In this document: positions 6,775-12,632 of the stretch, in pieces
How positions within the stretch are numbered: the first letter of the stretch is position 1
How the letters are laid out: every line of letters starts with the position of its first letter
Assembly: GCA_031261365.1 (NCBI GenBank)
Contig: JAISJY010000189.1
Coordinates: 1-14,223, forward strand
DNA: 14,223 bases
Reading direction: 5' to 3'
Source: Caryophanales bacterium
GTDB lineage: Bacteria > Bacillota_I > Bacilli_A > RFN20 > JAISJY01
The notes under the pieces: generated by a model
What the model saw: only the letters and a program-made list of their open reading frames with translations
Database searches by the model: none
What the model was told of the DNA's origin: nothing
Program-made: the position numbers and the translations under genes

Positions 6775-8103
6775 TTTAACATCTAAATTGGCTAATCTAT
6801 GAAACTCGTCAGTGGCTAAAGAAAGTTTAGTTACAACATTTTTAGCAGTTGTTGGGTAACACCAATAGCTTTCTTCAATAGTAGAAATATCAAGACAGTC
6901 TTGAGTATGCATATATTTATATTCAATATGTAAACCATCTAAATAAAGAGGTTCCCAAATGATTTCTTGGTCTTTATTATAAATGTGTCCTGTTAATTTC
7001 CAAGTTCCTTTGTTATCTTGAGAAATATGACCATAGCCATGATGAATAAAACCATTCTTCAATAGTTTGCTTATTTTTCTACCTGTTGGTAAAGTATGAA
7101 TAACAACTTTATCTTCAAAATGATAATTACCAAGAGATATTTCTTGACTTACTTCTTTTTTTTGCCAATTAAACCATTCTGGAATATGTTTATATTCTGT
7201 TTCACCATTTAAGGCAACTAGTTCACCTAATTCATTCATTTCCCATTCTTTTTGACAATGGTGACAAATAAGTTTAGTTCCTACTCCTTCCATCATAAAC
7301 TCAGTTTTACAATGAGGACATTTATATAAAAGACTACCTAAACCATAGGCTCTATCAGGGTCATCAATGATAATATTGTTTTCTTTTTGATATTTAAAAT
7401 CATCTCTGTCCATTTGCTTTAAGATTTTATCGCTTATTTCATCTTCTGTTAAAGAGTTTAATTCGTCTTCATTAATGATTTCTTTAACACTTGTTTTAAT
7501 AGGGCAAACAACTTTTTTACCTCTCCATTGAGGACTAGTAATATAATTGCCTTCTAATTTACAAACAACAACAGGTAACTTTAAAAACTTAGCAAGTTTC
7601 CCCATACTGTTTGGTATATATGAACGGCAACCATCAAGTGAATATCTAGCTTCAGGGTAAAGCATAAGAGAGGAGGTTTTATATTTAGTAATTGAATATT
7701 TCATATTCTTTAAAAGAACTAAATCTTTAACAAACTTCCTTTTAAAAATAATACCCACCTTACTTAATAACCAATTAGTGTAATCATTGGCAGCATCAAT
7801 AGCTGAGATATAAATTATTTCTTTATAAGGCATAGCATTAACAACAGATGGCATATCTAGAAAAGACATATGAGTTCCGATAAAAAGATATTGTTTGTTA
7901 TTATCAATATTATCAACTTCTAAAGTTATTTGTTTTTGATAAGGTTTAGTTAAAAGTTTAGCCAGAAATCTTTCTAACCATTTGATAAACTTGCCTGGAG
8001 GGGCTACATGTTTGTTAAAATCTAATCTTTCTACTTTATCTTCGGTAGGAATGTGAGCATCTAAGATTTTAAGAGGTTTTGTTTGTGGTTTCCATTTCTT
8101 CAT
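6772..8103 (-). CDS. PlsC-type acyltransferase with C-terminal zinc ribbon
   Basis: The 443-residue protein contains the lysophospholipid acyltransferase signature HMSFLD (His78-x4-Asp83, catalytic) and a YPEAR block (149-153) in place of the substrate-binding FPEGTRS motif, so its first 240 residues are a PlsC/AGPAT-like domain expected to move an acyl chain onto a glycerolipid or related acceptor at the membrane face. Typical PlsC is about 200-250 residues; here about 190 more follow, beginning with a zinc ribbon (Cys262, Cys265, Cys280, Cys283 in CPHC...CHHC) and a Trp/Tyr-rich beta region. The Gly-Thr of motif III is altered, so the acceptor may not be lysophosphatidic acid. The start at 8103 lies six bases after TATAAT with no ribosome binding site, suggesting leaderless translation. 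It runs divergently from ktrB and ends flush with the zinc-ribbon membrane protein. The acyltransferase class is secure and the substrate unknown. Confidence 0.86.
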   Translation of the reverse strand: MKKWKPQTKPLKILDAHIPTEDKVERLDFNKHVAPPGKFIKWLERFLAKLLTKPYQKQITLEVDNIDNNKQYLFIGTHMSFLDMPSVVNAMPYKEIIYISAIDAANDYTNWLLSKVGIIFKRKFVKDLVLLKNMKYSITKYKTSSLMLYPEARYSLDGCRSYIPNSMGKLAKFLKLPVVVCKLEGNYITSPQWRGKKVVCPIKTSVKEIINEDELNSLTEDEISDKILKQMDRDDFKYQKENNIIIDDPDRAYGLGSLLYKCPHCKTEFMMEGVGTKLICHHCQKEWEMNELGELVALNGETEYKHIPEWFNWQKKEVSQEISLGNYHFEDKVVIHTLPTGRKISKLLKNGFIHHGYGHISQDNKGTWKLTGHIYNKDQEIIWEPLYLDGLHIEYKYMHTQDCLDISTIEESYWCYPTTAKNVVTKLSLATDEFHRLANLDVK

Positions 8104-8109
8104 AATTTT

Positions 8110-8118
8110 ATTATATCA
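8110..8118 (-). promoter_or_regulatory. Extended -10 promoter of the acyltransferase gene
   Basis: On the minus strand TGATATAAT is a perfect extended -10 (TG-n-TATAAT). Six bases separate TATAAT from the ATG at 8103, so transcription would start at or within one base of the start codon. No clear -35 is present, as is usual for extended -10 promoters. Confidence 0.6.
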
Positions 8119-8202
8119 CGACAATAGAGAACTAATATTCGCTATACAAAAAGTTGATTTTTTTGGTTTCATTTTATAAAAACATATTACACTTTATAAA
8201 AC

Positions 8203-8290
8203 TAATCGTGCCATTCTCGTGCCAATCTCGTGCCAAAAGCGTGCCATAATCAGACCACAAGCGGACCAATTGCTCGCAAAACTCGTGCCA
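8203..8290. repeat. Eight tandem 11-bp repeats, block 1
   Basis: Eight uninterrupted 11-base units each end in CCA (one in CAA): TAATCGTGCCA, TTCTCGTGCCA, ATCTCGTGCCA, AAAGCGTGCCA, TAATCAGACCA, CAAGCGGACCA, ATTGCTCGCAA, AACTCGTGCCA. Positions 5 and 10 are always C; the first three vary freely and positions 6-8 fall into a few types (GTG, GGA, AGA, TCG). Period 11 is close to one helical turn. Confidence 0.9.
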
Positions 8291-8331
8291 CAATTACATC
8301 AAAATCAAACTATTTAACTAAAATTATGTCA

Positions 8332-8419
8332 TTTGCAGACCATAATCGGACCAATTGCGGACCAATTGCGGACCATTTGCGGACCATTTGCGGACCATAA
8401 TCGTGCCATTTGCTCGCCA
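8332..8419. repeat. Eight tandem 11-bp repeats, block 2
   Basis: A second set of exactly eight units, 88 bases, follows after a 41-base AT-rich gap: TTTGCAGACCA, TAATCGGACCA, ATTGCGGACCA twice, TTTGCGGACCA twice, TAATCGTGCCA, TTTGCTCGCCA. GGACCA dominates here whereas GTGCCA dominates block 1. Identical adjacent copies point to recent expansion by slippage or unequal exchange. Confidence 0.92.
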
Positions 8420-8488
8420 AAAAGAAATCATTTTATTCTTTCATATCATCCAAATAAAAACAGTTGTTAAAGTCTTTTAAATTAGATA

Positions 8489-8516
8489 TTGACATTTGTC
8501 TTTAATATTCAATAAT
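8489..8516 (+). promoter_or_regulatory. ktrB promoter
   Basis: A perfect TTGACA (8489-8494) is followed after 16 bases by AATAAT (8511-8516, five of six). The expected start is 8522-8524, on the GTG start codon of ktrB at 8523. It probably drives ktrB, ktrA and the third gene. Confidence 0.65.
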
Positions 8517-8522
8517 TAAAGT

Positions 8523-9839
8523 GTGAATATACTTAGTAAAAAGAAAATCTCGCCTTCTCTTAAAATAATAATAGGTTTACTTATTTCAATTGTGCTAGGT
8601 TCAATATTATTAGTATTACCTATTTCTATGAAAAGTGGTGCTTCTGCAAACTATATTGATGCCTTGTTTATGAGCTTTTCTAGTGTTTGTATTACAGGCT
8701 TAAATATTTATGAAAGTTTAAATGTTTATTCTGTTTTTGGGTTAATTATTATTTCTATTTTAACTTTAATCGGAGCCTTAGGTTTTGTCACAATTACTTT
8801 ATTTATTTTAAGTTTATTTGGAATTAATTTTGATGTCAGTGACACAGCTGTTATTCAAGAGACTATTGGTTCTAAGTCATTAAGAGGTATTAGTAAGTTA
8901 CTTAAAGAAATGATAATTATTACTGCATCATTTATTTTATTTGGAACAATTTTATATATGATTACCTTTGCTTCAATAATTAACTTTAATAATTTTTTTG
9001 ATTTATTTTTTTATTCTTTATTTCATGCTATAAGTACTTATTGTAATACAGGTTATACTTTATATGATTTATCTTTTGCCGTTACAATTTCTAATAATAT
9101 TATGTTCAATATTACTAATAATTTACTTGTCATTTTTGGAGGTTTAGGTTATTTAGTTGTCATAGATTTAATTATGGTTTTCAAACTTAAAAAGATAACA
9201 TTTCACAGTAAAATTGTTTTAGTAACTAGTGCTTTTCTAATTGTTTTAGGAACAGTTTTATTAAAGTTAGGAGATTCTAAAATGTCTTTTGTCCAAAGTC
9301 TTTTCTTAGCTATCAATGCTCGAACTAGTGGTTTCACGACTTTTGATATTAATAATATGACTAATTCAAATAATTTAGTTTTAATCTTTTTAATGTTTAT
9401 TGGAGGTTCACCCGCTTCCTTTGCTGGAGGTATTAAAACAACTACCTTTTTTGTCTTTATCATAACTTTAATTTCTTATGCTAGAGGTAAAGCTCCAACG
9501 GCTTTTTATAAGAAAATAGCCGACCAGTCTATCATTAAAGCTTTTACAATTGCTTTGCTTTCTGTTTTTTTAATATTTATTGCAGTTTTATTTATTGTAT
9601 TTATTGAGAAAGAAAGCCATAATATAAGTGATATTATTTTTAATATAGTAAGTTCGTTTAGTAATACAGGTTTAGCCTTAGGTAAAATAGGAGATTATTT
9701 AATTGCTAGTAAAATAATATTTGCCTTAATGATGTTTATTGGTAGAATAGGACCTATAACAATAGTAACTGTTTGGAACAAGAATGCTATTAGTAAAAGT
9801 AATATTGGCTATATGGAAGAAAGGGTGATAGTTGGATGA
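8523..9839 (+). CDS. ktrB: KtrB-type potassium channel-transporter subunit
   Basis: This 438-residue integral membrane protein has the four M1-P-M2 repeats of the TrkH/KtrB superfamily. The four pore loops are visible by their filter glycines: CITGLN (56-61), CNTGY (174-178), RTSGF (267-271) and SNTGL (380-384). The fourth repeat ends in GRIGPITIV, also typical. The length matches KtrB rather than the longer TrkH. It forms a dimer in the cytoplasmic membrane and takes up K+, gated by an octameric KtrA ring on the inner face. The start must be GTG at 8523, because TAA lies in frame at 8517-8519 and the next Met is inside the first membrane helix. It has no real ribosome binding site and a predicted transcript start at the codon itself. 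It overlaps ktrA by four bases (ATGA), indicating coupled translation. Confidence 0.95.
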   Translation: MNILSKKKISPSLKIIIGLLISIVLGSILLVLPISMKSGASANYIDALFMSFSSVCITGLNIYESLNVYSVFGLIIISILTLIGALGFVTITLFILSLFGINFDVSDTAVIQETIGSKSLRGISKLLKEMIIITASFILFGTILYMITFASIINFNNFFDLFFYSLFHAISTYCNTGYTLYDLSFAVTISNNIMFNITNNLLVIFGGLGYLVVIDLIMVFKLKKITFHSKIVLVTSAFLIVLGTVLLKLGDSKMSFVQSLFLAINARTSGFTTFDINNMTNSNNLVLIFLMFIGGSPASFAGGIKTTTFFVFIITLISYARGKAPTAFYKKIADQSIIKAFTIALLSVFLIFIAVLFIVFIEKESHNISDIIFNIVSSFSNTGLALGKIGDYLIASKIIFALMMFIGRIGPITIVTVWNKNAISKSNIGYMEERVIVG

Positions 9840-10492
9840 AAAAGAAATTCTTAGTAATCGGTTTAGGTAGTTTTGGACAAACATTAGTTAAAACTTTGGC
9901 TTCTTTAAAGACTGATGTGGTGGCAATAGATAATAATCCTGAAGCTTTAACAACAGTTGCCGATTTTGTTGATAAAGCTTTTAAAGCTGATAGTAGAAAC
10001 ATTTCTAATTTAAAAGAATTAGGAGTAGAAAACTTTGATAGAGTTATTATATGTGTTGGAAGTACTTTAGAAACTACCATTTTGACTTTTGTCAATTTAA
10101 AAGAATTAGGAGTTAATAAAATAAGTGTCAAAGTAAGTGATAATCAGCAACTTTTAATTATGCAACGCTTAGGAGCAGATGAGGTTATTTTACCTGAAGA
10201 AGCTTCGGCTATTAGTTTAGCTAATAAGATAATGTCTGATGATTTTATAAATTATTATCCAACTGCTGATGGTTTTGGTATTGTTCAAATAAAGTTGATA
10301 GAAAGTTTTATTTCTCAAAGTTTAATTGAAATGAATGTTAGAGAAAAGTTTGATGTTAATGTGGTAGGAGTTAATAGAAATGGTTCTTTCTTTATTCCTA
10401 AAGGAACAGATATTTTAGAACAAGGGGACATTTTAGTTGTTATTGGTAAAACAGGGCAATTAAATAAGTTTAATAAGTTTTTACATGAATAA
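9836..10492 (+). CDS. ktrA: KtrA regulatory subunit of the potassium transporter
   Basis: The 218-residue protein is the standard length for KtrA. Its N-terminal RCK (Rossmann) domain shows the nucleotide motif GLGSFG (residues 9-14) at the end of the first strand and an acidic Asp32 at the end of the second (VVAIDNNP), consistent with ADP/ATP or NAD(H) binding. The C-terminal half from about residue 135 matches an RCK_C domain (GFGIVQIKL..., GTDILEQGDILVVIG), which in Firmicute KtrA binds c-di-AMP. It forms a cytoplasmic octameric ring that opens KtrB when ATP is bound. The ATG overlaps the ktrB stop (ATGA), and its own end overlaps the next gene by eight bases. An AAAGGG run about ten bases upstream can serve as ribosome binding site. 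Confidence 0.95.
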   Translation: MKKKFLVIGLGSFGQTLVKTLASLKTDVVAIDNNPEALTTVADFVDKAFKADSRNISNLKELGVENFDRVIICVGSTLETTILTFVNLKELGVNKISVKVSDNQQLLIMQRLGADEVILPEEASAISLANKIMSDDFINYYPTADGFGIVQIKLIESFISQSLIEMNVREKFDVNVVGVNRNGSFFIPKGTDILEQGDILVVIGKTGQLNKFNKFLHE

Positions 10493-11234
10493 TTTCTTAG
10501 CCTATAGAGTAGAGTTTACTTGGCAGTCTTTATTAACTTTTATAACAGGCATAATTGCAGGTATGGTTTTAATCACTGCTTTAATGGCTCTATTAATTTT
10601 ACTATCTTTAAAGAGAAATAAAAAATTAAAAAAGGGAAATGATATTGAAGATGTTGAACTTAAATCTTTAATTGATGCTAGTAAGGCTAATTATCTTTTA
10701 ATGAAAAAAAGTAGTGAGAAAGCTGTTAAAAGTAAAGCTATTACAAGTTCAGTTTATGGCTTAATGTTAGACATTGCTAAAAGGTATTACCCTAAAAGTA
10801 AAAGACCTTTATATGAATTAACTTTGAGTGAATCTTTGATGTTAGTTCAATATATACATGATGAATTGCAAGTTTTATTTAATAAGAAAATCTTTTCTTT
10901 TATTACTAATAAAATGCGAATTATTAATGTTTTATCTTTAATAGAAACTAGTCAGAAAATCCAAAATAATAAAGTTGCTAAAGCAGTTGGTGAAGGTGGT
11001 AAGACTGTTAATAAACTCATTTTTGCTATCAATGTTATTAATCCTTTAACTTGGATTAAAAAGGGTGTGAATAAGTTAACCAGTGATGTTATTGTCCCGA
11101 AGATAATAGATGTTGTGATAGAAGTGGTAGGCATTAAAACAAATCAAGTATATTCTAAACATGCTTTAAGAGATGATTTATTTGAGGAATATGATAATGT
11201 TGAAGTTGATGTTATAGAAAACAAAAAGAAATAA
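10485..11234 (+). CDS. Unrecognised single-pass membrane protein in the ktr operon
   Basis: I do not recognise this 249-residue protein. One strong membrane helix lies at about residues 15-43, followed by a basic RNKKLKK stop-transfer run, so most of the protein should be cytoplasmic. The rest is predicted mainly helical, with a central LTLSESLMLVQYIHDELQ segment and a more hydrophobic part around 175-220 (INVINPLTWI, VVIEVVGIK) that might lie on the membrane. The acidic tail ends in a Lys run. It overlaps ktrA by eight bases and has no clear ribosome binding site, so translation is probably coupled to ktrA. The position suggests a link to potassium transport or merely shared transcription; nothing in the sequence decides this. 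The coding quality and tight overlap make it a real gene. Confidence 0.78.
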   Translation: MNNFLAYRVEFTWQSLLTFITGIIAGMVLITALMALLILLSLKRNKKLKKGNDIEDVELKSLIDASKANYLLMKKSSEKAVKSKAITSSVYGLMLDIAKRYYPKSKRPLYELTLSESLMLVQYIHDELQVLFNKKIFSFITNKMRIINVLSLIETSQKIQNNKVAKAVGEGGKTVNKLIFAINVINPLTWIKKGVNKLTSDVIVPKIIDVVIEVVGIKTNQVYSKHALRDDLFEEYDNVEVDVIENKKK

Positions 11235-11282
11235 AACATTTTAAGAAGTAATAAGATAAAATATATTTATTAAAGGAATTAA

Positions 11283-12449
11283 ATGAAGTCAATTAGAGAT
11301 ATTTATAAAGTAGGGTTTGGACCTTCTTCTTCTCATACTATAGCACCTGCTAAATTTGCTCAGTTTTTGTTAGAAAGATATCAAGGCAAAGTTACTAAAT
11401 TAGTTCTTTTTAATAGTTTTCAAACAACAGGTAATGGACATTTAACTTTTGACACTTTAAAAAAGATTTTAACAAATATTCAAATACAAACATTAATTGA
11501 TAAAAAGAAACATCCTTTACATATGGAAGCTTATATTCAAGAACAATTAGTGGAAGAGGCAGATTCAATTGGAGGAGGGAACTTACATATATATTCGCAA
11601 GAAGTGAAAGAATTAGTTGATGTTTACCCTCATAAAAAGTTTACTGATATTATTAATTATTGTCAAAATAATTCTTTGTCTTTGTTGGAATATATAGATA
11701 GATTTGAGCCAGATTTAAACTCTTTCTTAACTAAAATATTTAAGAGAATGGTAAATGTTGTGGAAGTTGGACTTAAACAAACAGGTTATTTGCCTGGCTC
11801 TTTAAAAGTAAGCAGAAAAGCTAAAAGTGTTTATGAACAAGCCCAAAAAAGTAAAGATAAAAGATTATATATTTCAGCTTATGCTTTAGCTGTTTCTGAG
11901 GAAAATGCTAATGGACAAATCATAGTTACGGCTCCAACTTGTGGTTCTTGTGGAGTAGTTCCTGCCATATTATATTATTCTAAATACCATCAACATACCC
12001 CTATCAAAGAAATAATTAATGCTTTAAAAGTTGCAGGTTTAATTGCTAATTTAGTTGCTAGTAATGGAACATTATCAGGGGCTATTGGAGGTTGTCAAGT
12101 AGAAATAGGAACAGCTATTGCTATGGCAAGTTCGGCTTATGCTTATTTACAAGGCAACAATATTGCTGAAATAGAATCTGCTGCTGAATTAGCTATAGAA
12201 CATCATTTAGGTTTGACTTGTGACCCAATTAAAGGCTATGTTCAAATTCCTTGTATTGAAAGAAATGCTATTGGGGCTTTAAGAGCTTTAGATAATACTC
12301 AATTAGGAAAAGCCTTATTAGAAAATCATTTAATTTCTTTAGATACGGCTATTGCTAGTATGTATCAGACAGGTTTAGATATTAAAGAAAAGTATAAAGA
12401 AACCTCTCGGGGTGGGTTAGCTAAATATTATCAAGAAAAAAATAAATGA
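11283..12449 (+). CDS. sdaA: Iron-sulfur L-serine dehydratase (single chain)
   Basis: This enzyme deaminates L-serine to pyruvate and ammonia using a 4Fe-4S cluster instead of PLP. The N-terminal GPSSSHT (13-19) is the family serine-binding signature. The catalytic domain shows TAPTCGSCG (Cys220, Cys223), GGCQVEIG (Cys271), and CDPIKGYVQIPC (Cys313, Cys324). The 42- and 11-residue spacings of Cys271, Cys313 and Cys324 equal those of the three cluster ligands known from the Legionella enzyme (343, 385, 396). Both domains are in one chain, but at 388 residues it is shorter than E. coli SdaA (about 454), mostly in the N-terminal beta domain. The C-terminal cysteine of the Legionella-type tail is absent (ends YYQEKNK). 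AAAGGA at 11272-11277 fixes the start. The 48-base gap after the ktr operon has only a weak -10 (TAAAAT, 11257), so read-through is possible. Confidence 0.93.
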   Translation: MKSIRDIYKVGFGPSSSHTIAPAKFAQFLLERYQGKVTKLVLFNSFQTTGNGHLTFDTLKKILTNIQIQTLIDKKKHPLHMEAYIQEQLVEEADSIGGGNLHIYSQEVKELVDVYPHKKFTDIINYCQNNSLSLLEYIDRFEPDLNSFLTKIFKRMVNVVEVGLKQTGYLPGSLKVSRKAKSVYEQAQKSKDKRLYISAYALAVSEENANGQIIVTAPTCGSCGVVPAILYYSKYHQHTPIKEIINALKVAGLIANLVASNGTLSGAIGGCQVEIGTAIAMASSAYAYLQGNNIAEIESAAELAIEHHLGLTCDPIKGYVQIPCIERNAIGALRALDNTQLGKALLENHLISLDTAIASMYQTGLDIKEKYKETSRGGLAKYYQEKNK

Positions 12450-12458
12450 TTATTTTCC

Positions 12459-12491
12459 GGCATTATCTATATAAAAAAGTGAGATAATGCC
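12459..12491. repeat. 33-bp palindrome, copy 1
   Basis: GGCATTATCT (12459-12468) and AGATAATGCC (12482-12491) are perfect 10-base inverted arms around a 13-base loop ATATAAAAAAGTG. It begins ten bases after the sdaA stop. No T-run follows, so it is not a classical terminator. Bases from 12465 to 12491 are identical to those of copy 2. Confidence 0.92.
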
Positions 12492-12540
12492 AAATAATAA
12501 TAATCTACTATGAATATAAATATGAGTTTTTTTGTGTTTT

Positions 12541-12570
12541 TTAACCTTAATTAGCAAAAAGTAATATAAT
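12541..12570 (+). promoter_or_regulatory. Promoter of the ATPase gene
   Basis: TTAACC (12541-12546, four of six) and a perfect TATAAT (12565-12570) are 18 bases apart. The expected transcript start, about 12577, is the first base before hairpin copy 2, so the message would begin with that hairpin, or a protein bound there would block initiation. Confidence 0.5.
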
Positions 12571-12577
12571 ATTAGTT

Positions 12578-12610
12578 GGCATAATCTATATAAAAAAGTG
12601 AGATAATGCC
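12578..12610. repeat. 33-bp palindrome, copy 2
   Basis: GGCATAATCT (12578-12587), the same 13-base loop ATATAAAAAAGTG and AGATAATGCC (12601-12610) form a hairpin with one arm mismatch relative to copy 1. The offset between copies is 119 bases. It lies between the predicted transcript start and the ribosome binding site, so it could be an operator or a 5'-leader structure. Confidence 0.92.
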
Positions 12611-12632
12611 GGAAAATAATTAAGGAGGATAT

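Larger units (their letters stand above)
8174..8431 (-). pseudogene. 11-residue repeat reading across the 11-bp array (possible coding relic)
   Basis: Because three 11-base units equal 33 bases, the array reads on the minus strand as an 11-residue repeat of form W-[SHR]-[DEA]-[NYF]-[GC]-x-x-[LI]-[VA]-R-x. Block 2 gives WRANGTIMVRK, WSANGPQLVRN, WSDYGLQMT from an ATG at 8431 to a stop at 8324-8326; block 1, in the same frame, gives WHEFCEQLVRL, WSDYGTLLARD, WHENGTI to a stop at 8174-8176. Three stops lie in the 41-base gap. Both blocks being open in one shared frame suggests decayed coding sequence, though no start signal or flanking domain remains. Confidence 0.3.
8104..8522. other. 419-bp divergent intergenic region with 11-bp repeat array
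   Basis: This stretch separates the minus-strand acyltransferase from ktrB and holds no convincing gene. Next to each gene is a strong promoter pointing outward (8110-8118 minus, 8489-8516 plus). Between them are two blocks of eight 11-bp repeats (8203-8290, 8332-8419). A minus-strand reading of 20 codons (8495-8433, starts MSISNLKD) also exists but has no ribosome binding site. I see no c-di-AMP (ydaO-type) riboswitch ahead of ktrB. Confidence 0.6.
12450..12632. other. 183-bp leader of the ATPase gene with paired hairpins
   Basis: No gene lies here. It contains two 33-bp hairpins (12459-12491, 12578-12610), a promoter between them, and a strong ribosome binding site AAGGAGG at 12622-12628. 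The outermost arms of the pair (12449-12468 and 12601-12620) are also perfect 20-base inverted repeats, so the block 12449-12620 resembles a small element with terminal inverted repeats. Confidence 0.6.

Noticed and set aside
8203..8419. CRISPR array
   Set aside because: The 11-base units are contiguous with no unique spacers, and there are no cas genes; the unit is far too short for a CRISPR repeat.
8433..8495. Twenty-residue minus-strand ORF starting MSISNLKD
   Set aside because: It has a plausible reading but no ribosome binding site or promoter on that strand, and overlaps the ktrB -35; too weak to call a gene.
8104..8522. c-di-AMP (ydaO) riboswitch ahead of ktrB
   Set aside because: The predicted transcript starts at the ktrB start codon and I could not find the conserved riboswitch core; the region is filled by the 11-bp repeats.
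9203..9463. Minus-strand frame inside ktrB
   Set aside because: Antisense shadow of membrane-helix codons in ktrB, with no start signals.
9790..10131. Minus-strand frame across the ktrB/ktrA junction
   Set aside because: Antisense shadow; spans the tightly overlapping ATGA junction of two well-identified genes.
10952..11134. Short minus-strand frame inside the third ktr-operon gene
   Set aside because: No ribosome binding site, hydrophobic composition expected from the antisense strand of an AT-rich helical gene.
12459..12491. Rho-independent terminator of sdaA
   Set aside because: The stem is strong but is followed by AAATAATAAT, not a T-run; the second copy behaves the same way.
12459..12610. 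Two-repeat CRISPR remnant
   Set aside because: The intervening segment is 86 bases, too long for a spacer, and contains a promoter; no cas genes in the window.
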